A stretch of 64,000 nt of DNA from Saturnia japonica (lineage: Eukaryota; Arthropoda; Insecta; Lepidoptera; Saturniidae), in the NCBI GenBank assembly GCA_033032175.1, contig CM065309.1, forward strand, positions 17,298,001 through 17,362,000, read 5' to 3'. Shown here one piece after another: positions 12,241 through 23,700 of this stretch. The translations under genes and the position numbers were made by a program. Under the pieces are notes generated by a model that ran no database searches, was not told where the DNA came from, and was given only the letters and a program-made list of their open reading frames with translations. Within the stretch, counting starts at the first letter, position 1, and every line of letters begins with the position of its first letter.

Positions 12241-13250
12241 ACTACGTTACAGGTTGTTTTAACTTATTGCCATTTTATTGCTACTTTCATGTGTTCATTC
12301 GCCCGCCCGCTCGCTTATGTGTATTTATTTCTAGTCTAGTTAGTGTCTCTTTAGTTTACCGCCGTAGGAGGGCTATTTACACGCACTCCTGCTATCCCAC
12401 AATGAATGTTGATCCGCAAAAACGTAATATTATGCCTAACATCAACATGTCTCTACGAAACTCTCTAGAATTAAATTTTAGTGAATAACAACTATCGAAA
12501 TTAATTTATTGAAACAAGTTATTATGATTTGAGCGATTATAAGTAATAGGATTTTTTTCCATTAATTTTTTTTATTAATTTTTTTCTTATAATATTAAAA
12601 TATATAAATAGGTAAGTACATTATGATGTATCAGGGCATAAATGATGTATGTGTATACATTTAGATATGTGTATTATAATTATAACACTAGTCAATAGTG
12701 CTTTTGATATTTGAGTAGTCTAAGAAAAATCTATACTAATATTATAAAGCTGAAGAGTTTGTTTGTTTGTTTGGTTGATCGCGCTAATCTCAGGAACTAC
12801 TAGGTCGAATGGAAAAATTATTTTAGTGTTGGATAGCACATTTATCGAAGAAGGCTAAAGGCTATATAACATCACGATACAACCAATAGGAGCAGAGCAT
12901 AAATGAAAAATGTTGCAAAAATGGGGAAAATTCACATAGTTCTAAAAAAGTCCGCAGTAGCATATATCTATCTTTTAAGTTTTACTCAATATAACCTTTT
13001 TTATGGTAATATAATTTGTTATAAAATAATGCATAATTTGCGAAAATGTTTTTATAAACATGGTATTAATCCTTATCGAAATAAATACGTTATTCATCAG
13101 AAGTATTTAATTTTGGACAAAATTGCTTTTTACATCAATTGATTTCAATTAATATTTTAGGAGATATCACAGTTTTAAAATAACTCCGCAGCAAAATAAT
13201 AATCAAGTACCGCGCATGCATTTTAGTGGAATGATGTGGGAGTCGGGCGG
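12241..13250 (+). repeat. tandem repeat copy 2 (full unit)
   Basis: A full ~1.0-kb unit. Its first 175 bp (12,241-12,415) have no partner in copy 1; the rest matches 11,415-12,240. The family shares the 'actaatatta-aa' and 'cgcg-taatct' motifs with minus-strand copies at 46.4 kb and 53.4 kb and a plus copy at 63.1 kb, so this is probably a non-autonomous mobile repeat duplicated in tandem. The 89-residue frame across the unit start shows no known domain. Confidence 0.8.
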
Positions 13251-13277
13251 CACCTATCATTGTATTATATTTGTATT

Positions 13278-13649
13278 ACTAGCTGTGCCCGCGGCTTCGC
13301 TCACGTGGACTACAGAAAGCCCGCGCGAATCTTGCTCCCCCACTCCCGGCATTTTTAAAGACAAAAATGCTTATTGTGAGTGTTCCTTAGAAGATAGATA
13401 TGTACTCTCCTTGACTTTTTTGTAGGTATTTTTAATGCCTACAAGTATGTAGTACATTAATTTGTTATATCTCTTATGGTTTACTCAGCGTAAGCCATAT
13501 TCATTTAGTAAAAAAACTGTTATTTTGACATTACAAACAGACACTTCAATTTTATTACATATATGTATAGATATTATACTGTGTTGTTTCTGCCTACGAC
13601 CCACTCTCTCTCTTATGTGACGCAGACGAAGTTGAGCGGGTCAGCTAGT
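13278..13649 (+). mobile_element. Helitron-like non-autonomous element
   Basis: It starts actagctgtgcccgcggctt and ends gagcgggtcagctagt, termini seen on many short lepidopteran repeats. The 3' CTAG end after a GC-rich stretch suits a non-autonomous Helitron, but no Rep/helicase is present and no hairpin was modelled. The interior ('ctcttatggtttactcagcgtaagcca', 'catttagtaaaaaaactgtta') is shared with repeats at 15.95, 18.35 and 28.4 kb. Confidence 0.5.
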
Positions 13650-14074
13650 TTAATATAAATAACATAAGAGTAGGCAAAGGTTTTTTATTATTTGGTGGTT
13701 TTTGTATACACTATTAAAATATGAATTTACAAATTGCAATATTTGAATCTTTTTTTATATGAGTATAGTTAGATATAGTTCGAAAATAATGGTGTTCTGA
13801 AAGTATTAGAGTAGAGACTTCCGAATTACGAAAAGTTAATACAAGAAATAACTATATATTTTTGTTTTTTATTGCACCTTTATACAAATAATGAAACAAT
13901 ACAGATTTTTTATTTTACAAAACATCTTTACACAAATAATCAAGCAATTAAAAACTTGTAATTAACAAGGATGCGCCTACTTTAGTGGCTATTGTATGGG
14001 AAAACAAAGAAGACAAATTCTTAGTGTCATAAAACATTGTATCTAAATATAATTTTTGTAACGTCGTGCTAAGT

Positions 14075-14312
14075 ACTATTCTTGGTTTGATTATTTTTCT
14101 GTTTATTCTGTTTTTTCTTAATTGCATCTATAATGTATTGGGGATCCCTTATAGGAAGGTTCCTTTTGTGTCGGGCATCAACAATTTCAGGTAAAATATA
14201 GTCTTCGTAAAATGATATAAGTTTTTTTTTCATAACTTTTTCAAAGTAATCGTCATCTCTATATATGACTTCTGTTTTTAATTGTTGATGTTCATTACAC
14301 CAGACTGCGAAT

Positions 14313-14352
<40 letters not shown>

Positions 14353-15362
14353 TTTCTTGTTATATGTAATTTGCCTTGTACTTGTATATACCAGTTATGA
14401 TTTTTATTGACAATCAAATGACCATTCTTATTTTTAACCCAAAAGTTAACTTTTTTTTCTTCGATGGCTTTATCAATACCTAGTTTATAAGCACTAATGG
14501 GGCATTTTATCTCTACTATGGTATCATCGCCTATCAACCTATCAGGTGTGGCTCCGAGATGTGAGATTTCTGGGTCAATGAAAAGGTCACAGGAATTGAT
14601 TATAATATTTTCTTGATCAGCTAATTATTGTAGAGCTATACGTTCATTATGCCGCCCGTGTTTTATATAATTGACGTGTTCTACATTTTTTATTTTATAA
14701 AGCAAATCTTTTACTATACTACCACAACTAGTGTCTGGTCTTTTTTTAATAATACGCCCAAAATTTGAAGCTGTCAGTAAAGATCGTCGCAATTCCAGTC
14801 ATTCACTACAATTACTATAAAGAATTGTCCGTCTCTCTATATCGTTTATTTCCTCGTCAGTCTTTTTTAAATTTTCCAAGAATTTAGTTTTTATTATTTT
14901 TAAATCTATTTCAGGTAGATCAGGTTTGAGACTGTTTTCACCATAATGTTTGTTATTATTTAGGGGTTTCAGTGGTATGCTTTTTTATAATGATATTTTT
15001 TAAGAAGAACTAGTCTTTTCGCTTTTCTATCATCAAACTTTTTCATGCTTCCTTCAGAATTATTTCCTGTAACGGATTTGTACAAAGTGGAAATGGCTTC
15101 CTTATTAGTAAAGACTTACTATTACTAATTATTAGTAATTACTGATGCTGCACATCTTGTTATATCCACGGCGTAGCGAAAAATTCACCCGCTTACCTCC
15201 ACCAAATTTGGCTACAATACTATGGAATGTCTCCACAATATTACTGTCAACGTTATATATGAGACTTCTCGAGTGACTGGCAAAGCTGCTCATAATCAGG
15301 CAAATACGTTGCCATAATGAATTACTATAGACCCTTAGACAAAATATGAAAAATCGCTTCAA
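14075..15362 (-). pseudogene. YqaJ-type nuclease gene, degenerate
   Basis: The minus strand encodes a decayed member of the insect protein group with a C-terminal YqaJ-like exonuclease domain. The 5' part (15,362-15,132) reads DSNIVETFHSIVAKFGGGKR, the region before the nuclease. After a gap comes MKKFDDRKAKRLVLLKKYHYKK (about 15,045-14,980). The nuclease domain follows: ERRTILYSNCSE-stop-LELRRSLLTASNFG, KHGRHNERIA, LGATPDRLIG, VEIKCPISAYK and HNWYIQVQGKLHI. The conserved acidic residues are visible (E in RHNE, D in TPD, E and K in VEIKC). Lesions are a TGA for Trp, a TAA for Gln, frame breaks and a (TA)n tract at 14,315-14,350 splitting the last third. The C-terminal tail (YFEKVMKKKLISFYEDYILPEIVDARHKRN) resumes beyond it. 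Whether the source was a host or transposon gene is unknown. Confidence 0.8.
14315..14350. repeat. (TA)n microsatellite inside YqaJ pseudogene
   Basis: About 18 uninterrupted TA dinucleotides. Coding homology on the minus strand runs up to both sides of the tract, so it expanded inside the former coding sequence. Confidence 0.95.
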
Positions 15363-16297
15363 AAATATTAAATATTGCTCAATATATTTAGTTCTAGTTA
15401 TTTTAATTTAAAAACCCCCAAGCGAAAATGTTACCTACTTCTATAATTCTCTTACTTCTGGTGTAGGATTTGAGTAAGTCGTAATAATGTTTATAGAGAA
15501 CTTTTGATTTAAATGTACAGTTTAGGTCTTTGCAAATATTTTTTTAAATTAAATAGGGCTTAACATAATCCAGTTTTACTTAATATAAATTGTTAAGCAA
15601 ATATAGCTCTTTCATTTGGTATATTTTTTATGTAGATAGGATCTGTAATTGCTTCAACAACCTTATTTAAAAATACACTTAATTGCTAGTTTCACCTATG
15701 TTAAGGCCTTAAATAGGATTCCGACTCTGATGTTTTCTTCTCGCGTGTTAATATAAAGATAATAACTGTTGATAATAATATGTATGTACCCTGTACAATT
15801 ATACATATTCCATTTATAATCCTTCTGTCATATAATATATTTATCTTATTCACACATAATATATATTTATTCTTTCTTGTGTACGGCACAAGCAACATTA
15901 AATTGTTACCTACTTAATTTATTGCTTAGAAGATACATGTATACTCTCCCGGACTTTTTTGTAGATCTTTTTAATGCCTATGATTATGTACTACATTATT
16001 TTGTTATAACTCTTATGGTGTACTCAGCATAAGCCATTTAAGCGCCCGAACTGATTCACCGTAACCAATTTTTTTTAATTTGTGCGGAACCCTACTTCTT
16101 TTTCTAAAATAAAAGTAGCCTAATTTACTCTCTATATCATCAGCTATCTATTAGTGAAAGTCCCGTCAAAGTTGGACCAACCGTTTCGGAGATTACCCGG
16201 AACAAACAGACAGACAGACAAAAAATTTTAAAATGGGCTTTTTTTGTAGGTATCGTATATACTTTCATATGCATTTAGTAAAAAAACTTATTTTGAC
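15219..16297. repeat. 1.08-kb tandem duplication, copy 1
   Basis: Runs from actatggaatgtctccac to catttagtaaaaaaacttattttgac and is repeated immediately downstream (16,301-18,680). Its left end lies inside the YqaJ pseudogene and its right end in a Helitron-like repeat, so the duplication joined two unrelated sequences. The 65-residue frame at 15,701-15,898 recurs identically in copy 2, showing very low divergence. The TA site at 15,257-15,260 is empty here and filled by a mariner in copy 2. Confidence 0.92.
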
Positions 16298-16339
16298 TTT
16301 ACTATGGAATGTCTGCACAATATTACTGTCAACGTTATA

Positions 16340-16371
16340 CAAGGTGTCCAGAAACGGTATCGGGTATTTGT
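16340..16371 (+). repeat. left terminal inverted repeat of rosa-like mariner
   Basis: Starts CAAGGTGTCC and pairs with the right end with one mismatch in about 32 bp. A TA precedes it. Confidence 0.93.
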
Positions 16372-16446
16372 AAGTTCAATGAAACAAAAATTATTTGTAT
16401 GCAATAAAAAAGTTTATTGTTTATTATTAGCATATGAATTGGAGAA

Positions 16447-17526
16447 TTATTTGGAAAAGATGATGTTATCCAAATGATGACCGTTACGTTGCTGGAACTC
16501 TTCTGAACGGAAACGAAGATTGGCGATAACACGTTGACACATAGCTATTGATATTACTGCCATTTCTGACCGGATGTTTTGCTTTAACTGGGTTAGATTC
16601 GTCGGATTGTTTTGATAAATCTTACTTTTAAGGTATCCCCATGCAAAATAGTCAAGCGGGCTAAGGTCGGGGCTTCTGGGAGGCCAGTTGATGTTACCCC
16701 TTCGCGAAATGACTTTATTAGGGAATAATTCGTTAACAACTTCCATTGAGTCATTTGAGGTATGGCAAGTGGGCCCATCTTGCTGGAACCACGTTCTTGA
16801 GTTGAAACCTGCAAACTCCTGCAACTCTGGGACCAAAAAATTTCGCAACATATCGCAATAACGGTCACTATTCACATTAATTGCTCGGCCTCGTTGATCT
16901 TCATGAAAATAAGGACCAATTATGCCTTTAGCAGACATAGCGGCCCAAACAACGACCTTTGGGCTATGCAGGGGTCGTTCATGCTTTCGTCTCGGATTCT
17001 CCACTGCCCAGTACCGACAATTCTGCTTATTAACATGACCATTCAGGTGAAAATTTGCTTCGTCACTGAACAGTATGTTGTTAAAGTTGTTAAATCGCTG
17101 CAGCATTTCGTTCGCAAAATTCAGTCGATTAGCATAGTCCGTATCCTTCAATTCTTGAACCAATTGAATTTTATAGGCTTTTAGATGTAAGTCTTTCTTT
17201 AAAATCGAATGTAAAGACGATTTTTTGATTTTCAACGCTTGGCTTCGCTTTCGGATCGATAAAGACGGATTTTGACAAACCGACGCCTCAACTTCTTCAA
17301 TTGTTTCTTCATCGCGAACTGAACGAGGACGACCAGAGTTTTGAATTTTAACTGTCGCACCTGTATTCTCGAACATCCTGATCCATTTCCTAATGCTATC
17401 GTCACTTGGCGCGTGGCGTGTACGATATTCCGCACGATAGAGACGTTGAGCAGTCACTATTGAATCACCATTACGATAATACGCTCGTACGCAAAATGCG
17501 CGATGCTTCCCCGAGTACTGTTCCAT
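16447..17526 (-). CDS. DD41D mariner transposase, intact
   Basis: A 359-residue transposase in one unbroken frame. The start is the ATG at 17,524-17,526 (MEQYSGKHRAFCVRAYYRNG). The open frame extends 48 codons further upstream, but that part crosses the element's terminal repeat and is not coding. Residues 1-110 form the paired HTH DNA-binding region, with the linker NSGRPRSVRDEE. The catalytic residues are D in LFSDEANFHLNG, D in WFQQDGPTCHT and D in SPDLSPLDYFAWG, with 41 residues between the second and third: a DD41D signature typical of the rosa group. The C-terminus is GHHLDNIIFSK. It would bind the element's own terminal repeats and move it by cut and paste into TA sites. No stop, frameshift or missing catalytic residue is seen, so it may be active. 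Confidence 0.93.
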   Translation of the reverse strand: MEQYSGKHRAFCVRAYYRNGDSIVTAQRLYRAEYRTRHAPSDDSIRKWIRMFENTGATVKIQNSGRPRSVRDEETIEEVEASVCQNPSLSIRKRSQALKIKKSSLHSILKKDLHLKAYKIQLVQELKDTDYANRLNFANEMLQRFNNFNNILFSDEANFHLNGHVNKQNCRYWAVENPRRKHERPLHSPKVVVWAAMSAKGIIGPYFHEDQRGRAINVNSDRYCDMLRNFLVPELQEFAGFNSRTWFQQDGPTCHTSNDSMEVVNELFPNKVISRRGNINWPPRSPDLSPLDYFAWGYLKSKIYQNNPTNLTQLKQNIRSEMAVISIAMCQRVIANLRFRSEEFQQRNGHHLDNIIFSK

Positions 17527-17610
17527 CGTGACTAAAACTCCACAAAATGGCGGACGCCACGAACCCCTCCCCGCACCCTTTAGACGCCCCGTTTCGAATA
17601 TGGCGCGAAA

Positions 17611-17642
17611 ACAAATACCCGATACCCTTTCTGGACACCTTG
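17611..17642 (-). repeat. right terminal inverted repeat of rosa-like mariner
   Basis: Ends GGACACCTTG and is followed by TA. It is the inverse of the left end except for one C/G difference. Confidence 0.93.
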
Positions 17643-18689
17643 TATATGAGACTTCTAGAGTGACTGGCAAAGCTGCTCATAATCAGGCAAATACGTTGCC
17701 ATAATGAATTACTATAGACCCTTAGAGAAAATATGAAAAATCGCTTCAAAAATGTTAAATATTGCTCAATATATTTAGTTCTAGTTATTTTAATTAAAAA
17801 ACCCCCAAGCGAAAATGTTACCTACTTCTATAATTCTCTTACTTCTGGTGTAGGATTTGAGTAAGTCGTAATAATGTTTATAGAGAACTTTTGATTTAAA
17901 TGTACAGTTTAGGTCTTTGCAAATATTTTTTTAAATTAAATAGGGCTTAACATAATCCAGTTTTACTTAATATAAATTGTTAAGAAAATATAGCTCTTTC
18001 ATTTGGTATATTTTTTATGTAGATAGGATCTGTAATTGCTTCAACAACCTTATTTAAAAATACACTTAATAGCTAGTTTCACCTATGTTAAGGCCTTAAA
18101 TAGGATTCCGACTCTGATGTTTTCTTCTCGCGTGTTAATATAAAGATAATAACTGTGGATAATAATATGTATGTACCCTGTACAATTATACATATTCCAT
18201 TTATAATCCTTCTGTCATATAATATATTTATCTTATTCACACATAATATATATTTATTCTTTCTTGTGTACGGCACAAGCAACATTCAATTGTTACCTAC
18301 TTAATTTATTGCATAGAAGATACACTCTACCGGACTTTTTTGTAGATCTTTTTAATGCCTATGATTATGTACTACATTATTTTGTTATAACTCTTATGGT
18401 TTACTCAGCATAAGCCATTTAAGCGCCCAATTTGAATCACCTTGACCAGTTTTTTTTTATTTGTGCGGAACCCTAAATCTTTTTCTAAAATAAAAGTTGC
18501 CTAAGTTACTCCCTATATTATCAGCTATCTATTAGTGAAAATCCCGTCAAAATCGGTCCAACCGTTTCGGAGTTTACCCGGAACAAACAGACAGACAGAC
18601 AAAAATTTTTAAAATGGATTTTTGTTGTAGGTATCGTATATACACTTTCATATGCATTTAGTAAAAAAACTTATTTTGACATTACAAAC

Positions 18690-20460
18690 GGACACTTCAA
18701 TTTTATTAATTGCAATTCATGTACTACTAATCGTATTCGTTTGGCTATATAAATATTAGATGTTTTATAGTTTAGATATTATATTAGATTAGATATTTTA
18801 CGTTGTTCGTACGTATATTTTAACTAAGATGTGCCTAATGCATAGGACTTGGGGTTCATTGTGTACATGATTTTGATTTCCCTGTTCAAAGGAATAAAAT
18901 CAATGCCAGGCACAGGTAATGAGAGGAGGATTTAAGTTTAGCGAATAAAAAAACAAGTATGTACAGACTTTATTAGATAAAAACTTATAACTAAATTAAT
19001 CTATCAGTTCGTTAAGATTTACTACATTAAAAGATTATGTAGTTACTAAATAAGAGGAAGACAGGCAGATTACAGGTGCTAGAAACACAATCAAATTATG
19101 CTTTGAAGGTAATATAATATACTTAGTAACATTTTTCCAGATAGGAGTATAGAGTTTGTTATAAAAGAATATAAAAAGATAAATTTTTCTCTAAAATAAC
19201 ATTTTAGAATTAATTACACATTTTTGGTTGCCTGGCACTAGATCCGTTCGGTCATATTAAAAAATGTAATAATAGTGTACAAAACAACATAATTCAAATA
19301 AATAACATAATTTGCAAGAAAAGTGTTTTGTGATATTATTCGAAGTCCACAATCGTATTCATACCTAAGTACGTATATTATTAGAATAGGTACATATTAC
19401 AAACCTATGTCTTTTCTTCTTTATACATTTTGTAGATTTCAAAATATGTATCAAATACAATAAGTTTCTTTAAATATGAAAATTAATTCTATTAACTTGA
19501 AAGCATTGTTTCATTGTGTAAGTATATTATTGAGCATTATGATTTTAATACTTAAAATAATTACTATCTAATCTTATTATTTACAGTTAACCCAATTCTA
19601 CAGATATTCACATATTAGTAACGCAGTACATATGCAGTATGCTAGTAATAAGGGTTAAAAATAATTTGTATAATCATTCGTTATTAATAAAAGGATTAGG
19701 TAAAGTGAAGGACTAAACACGTTTGGACAACATAAATTACTACCAACTTATGTAGTTATGTATGTGGTGCTGCAAATTTAGTACAGACTTTTATAGAAAA
19801 AGAGAATGCTTATTAAACTTTGTATTAGTAAATATTATTATTCGTTTTTTAAAATCTGAGAGAATTCTATGACCCAATAGTAGGTAGGTACCAAAAATAA
19901 GGTTTATTTTTGTTATTAATTTTTTCTAATATGCCTTTAGATTTTTCTATACATATAAAAATATAATTATGAACTACAACTAATGGTTTTTTTAATTTTG
20001 ATGGTAACTTATGAATAGGGTTGTATTTTCCGCTGGTTTTCGAATGAGAAGTGTAAATTGTATCTTTCTGTCACTTGACGATTTTTTTACTTTAACTAAA
20101 TTTTCATATTTATTATATTGATATGAGTATTATGAATAATACATTTTTAATTCAAATTAAATTGCAAGTGCTTAACCAGGTAAGGACAAGGGAGTAACTG
20201 CACTCCGAGAAATGTGTCTCTAAGCTGAATGCTGGCTGACTTGATTTGCACGCAAACGTTCTATCCAAATTACGTGGAAAATTATAAGTGTTGCTATTTT
20301 TAACATTGTCAAAGGATTTTGAAATATCATCTGAAGAAGGATTTTATTAGTTTTCCTTTGCCTGCGTGCCCCCTTTTCCCCCCTATCATAATTCTGGGTA
20401 CACCCTTACTAAATTGTCTTATTATTAAAATGATGATACTGTAAATTAAGGGGCATTGAG
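18690..20460. other. intergenic, no gene recognised
   Basis: AT-rich sequence between the tandem duplication and the 3' end of the OBP gene. Short frames only. No exon-like segment with splice sites was found. Confidence 0.5.
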
Positions 20461-20478
20461 TTAATATTACTTGTTCAG

Positions 20479-20484
20479 TTTATT
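20479..20484 (-). terminator. OBP polyadenylation signal candidate
   Basis: AATAAA on the minus strand (plus TTTATT), about 145 bp after the TGA. It is the first canonical signal noticed downstream. Confidence 0.5.
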
Positions 20485-20626
20485 CTTAACACTCGTAAAT
20501 AAGTGAGCACAGTCGAAAGAACCTCTCAGTGACGCGAGCCTTCTCAAATTGCGTCCGTAATTAAAGCGGTTCGCTTTACCGAGTGACTTTTTCGCTAGTG
20601 CGTACGAAGCTTTACTTTTATGTTCT

Positions 20627-20715
20627 TCAAAGTCCTGTTGTACCGCAGTATTCACCGATCCGGTCAGATATACACTCGAATATGTCGAAGGATACATCGC
20701 AATTGCGTCCGTTAT
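20627..20715 (-). CDS. OBP exon 6 (C5-x8-C6, stop)
   Basis: Acceptor aatattttcag; the codon split with exon 5 gives Asp. It reads NGRNCDVSFDIFECISDRIG, then EYCGTTGL and TGA (20,627-20,629). C5 and C6 are eight residues apart, and one more Cys follows. A longer open frame in another phase (starting MYPSTYSS) covers this exon and its 3' UTR, but it does not fit the splice phase or the family. Confidence 0.93.
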
Positions 20716-23700
20716 CTGAAAATATTAATAACATATCAATCAATTCTTTTCACAGGTTGTAGCAGTCGAATGGTACATTAGTAGTAACAATCTGATGTTA
20801 AGGTTCAACTTAAAGCCATAAACATAATATAATGACAAAAAAATATAGCCTATATTACTCAGTTTTAATGTTAGCGTCCTAAGGGATCATTCACACATCG
20901 TGATCTTGATTTGATATTTATTGATTATCATTTTATTCAGTGGCACATAACTTTAGTATGTGAAAAATCACGAATGCGTTAAATTGTACGGGTACGTCCA
21001 TCGCTATTAATAGATAATCCTTAATGAAGGATGTACTTGTACCTTATGTATGAACAGGCAGTATTGAGAAAGAATTTTAAGAATTTATTTAGTAGTTCCA
21101 TAGAAAATACCTCGGTACAGATATACAAAGCTTAACCTATTATAATAATTTATACTTCTATATTATTTTGTTATAAAGAAGAGATACAGTTTGGATGCTG
21201 GTAAGAGGTAATCTCTGGAACCTCCGGCAACAGCCCAGGCAGGTTCGGCCGCTTTGGCACCCTTGAGCATGTTGCCACGCTTTCGAGGCTGAGAGGCTTC
21301 AGCGCTCGCCTCTAAGCTCGATGAAGCTGTAAAAGCCGCTTAATGCTCGAGTCGTAGCTCAAAGTTGTATGGTATCTAAAGCTGCCCAAACCCACGAACG
21401 CGGGTCATAAAGTGACTCGCTAAGATATTTAAATTTGCCTGCCAATAAGTAGTCGGCTGTCGCCACGCGGTTGGTCGAGGTTTTTAATTTTTTGATTATT
21501 GTTAAACTATGGGTAACTGAAAGCTTTGTTCATTTTAAATATCTATCTATTTGTATCATGACTGCAAACAAGTATTATTCAGTTGGGGTGGGCCTTAATA
21601 CTCCTAGTGAGTTGGCCCGCCGTCTGACAGAATCGAAATTACAGCCCACGTATAGAATTAAATGGATAGCCTTGTTGGCTAAATGGATTACTCTGTCAAA
21701 AAAGTACCGGGAAAAAATCAATAATTCACAAAATGTTAGTTATTCATCTAAATTTATTTTATCGCCATCAAAGTATGCTCCTTCAGATACGATAAACTTA
21801 CGCCAACGAATAATCACATCATCAAAACAGTTTTAAAAGCTTTTTCCAGAATTAAGTTTAGTTCTCGTCGCGAATTCTCCTTTATGTCTTCTACCGAATT
21901 AAAACGCGAGCCACGAAGTGGTAATTTGAGTTTAGGAGAAAGAAAGAAATCGGCTGGACACATATCTGGTGAATAAGGCGGCTCCATGGTTTTTGTTTAA
22001 AAATTTGTTCACAATTATGGCCTTGTGTGAAGGCACATTTATCTTTGTGCAAAATCCAAGAATTTTCTTTCCACAAATCTGGCCTTTTTCATCGAAATTG
22101 CTCTCTTAAACACTGCATGACGCGCAAATAATATACTTTATTTACCGTTTGATCTTCCGGTAAAAATTCCTTTTAATCGACTTTGGCATGGTTTTTTCGG
22201 TTTCGGTTTTTTGTAGTTTGCATGCCAAACTTGTAAACCCACGTCTCGTCACCAGTAACAATACGTTTCATGAATGTTGATCGGAATTGACTCGTTCTAG
22301 CATGTCCTTCAGCGACTCTTATACAATTGAGTTTTTGGAGAAAAATTCAGGTCTTTTGGGACTAGCTGAGCGGCAACATGTTTCATACCCAAGTGATTAT
22401 TTAAAATGTCGATCGTGAGACAGAAAGTTCCTTGGCTATCTTTCTCAAACTTCACTGAGGATTTTCAATCACTGTTTCCTTCACTTTTGCGCTGTTAACT
22501 TCAGTTGAAGACGTTGATGGCCTCCCAGGGCGAAGGCAAATCTTCCAGCATATCTTAACCGCTTTTCAACGCTTCTTACCACTCATAAGCACGTGTTTTT
22601 CGATAAAGTCGATTTACCGTAAGCCTTCTGTAACATTTTGAGTGTCTCCTGAACACGAAATTCCATTGGCGATGCAAAATTGAAGACAAACTCTTTAGTT
22701 CGATGTTTTTGTCCATTATGTAGATTTATTTCACAATACACACTAGATATGATCTAACTAAAAACAGCACTGTATTTAATCTAAATAACAAATGCAACTC
22801 AAACTCCGAGCCAAAATGAAAAATAGTTTCACCAATCTAACCATAACAAAACAAAACAAAAAAAAATCATTCCCGATACTTTTTTGACTATCGCGGTGTT
22901 GTGCGTTTGGAATTTTCCGGAAGGACAAACGGTGAATTAAAGTATATTATTTGAGCGTTTATGCCATGTTTAAGAAAGCAAATTCGACGTAAAAGGCCAG
23001 ATTTGTGGAAAGAAAATTTTTGGATTTTGCCCCACGACAATGTGCCTTCGCACAAGATCATCATTGTGAAACATTTTTTGACCAAAAACTCAACAAACAC
23101 CATCGAGCAACCATCTTATTCCGCAGACATGGCTTCCAGTCGACGTTCGTTCTTTTTCCTAAACTCAAAGGACCACTTCGTGGCACCGTATTCATTCAGT
23201 AAAAGACATAAAGGAGAATTTGCGTAAGTGTATCGTTTCTGAAGGAGCATACTTTGAAGGCGATAAAATAAATTTGGATGAATAACTATCATTTTAAGTA
23301 CTATTGATATTTTCCCGGTACTTTTTTGACAGAATAGTACACACATACACACTCGAAAAAAATAACCCTTCCTTTTACGCAGTCAGGCTAAAAATGAAAA
23401 AAAAAATCAGATCTGATCGGTAGTTTCAAACATCAGCACATTCAAACAAATAAACAATCTCTAACTTTACAATATTATAAGTATAGATAAAACGGGAACG
23501 AAGTCACAGGCGAATGCTAGTCATTTGTACATTTACTAAACAACGGGATCGCTATAAACTATAACACAGTTATATAAAATAAAAGCTATCTCAATAAGAG
23601 AACATCAACGGTGTTTACGATACTTTAATGTTATTCGATGTGATTACAAACATACCCATAGGCGTAGTCCTGGAAAATTTGTCGTGATTCCTCATGAGAC

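Larger units (their letters stand above)
16340..17642 (-). mobile_element. complete rosa-like (DD41D) mariner element
   Basis: A 1,303-bp element with terminal inverted repeats of about 32 bp and one mismatch. Both ends begin CAAGGTGTCCAGAAA and continue ggtatcgggtatttgt. It is flanked by TA on both sides (16,338-16,339 and 17,643-17,644), the expected Tc1/mariner target duplication. The empty site is preserved in the neighbouring tandem copy (aacgttatatatgag at about 15,252), so the boundaries are certain. It encodes one uninterrupted transposase. Length, inverted repeats, target duplication and open frame all indicate a young insertion. Confidence 0.95.
16301..18680. repeat. 1.08-kb tandem duplication, copy 2 (with mariner insert)
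   Basis: Second copy of the unit, identical in order to copy 1 but split by the 1,303-bp element at 16,340-17,642. Without the insert and the duplicated TA its length is about 1,075 bp. Small differences from copy 1 include ctcgag versus ctagag and a short deletion near 18,320. Confidence 0.92.

Noticed and set aside
13860..13960. Short direct repeats (tttatacaaataat / tttacacaaataat) as a CRISPR-like array
   Set aside because: Only two imperfect units in a eukaryotic, AT-rich context, just 3' of the YqaJ pseudogene.
17527..17670. 48 extra N-terminal residues of the DD41D transposase
   Set aside because: This part runs through the terminal inverted repeat and into flanking DNA, so translation must start at the ATG at 17,526.
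20467..20697. A 76-residue protein starting MYPSTYSS
   Set aside because: It overlaps the last OBP exon in a different phase. Splice phase and the C5-x8-C6 motif support the other frame; the rest is 3' UTR.
21471..21836. A 121-residue plus-strand protein (with MTANKYYSVGVGLN)
   Set aside because: Its second half runs into a mariner terminal repeat and antisense transposase. The first half has no recognised domain, so no gene is called.
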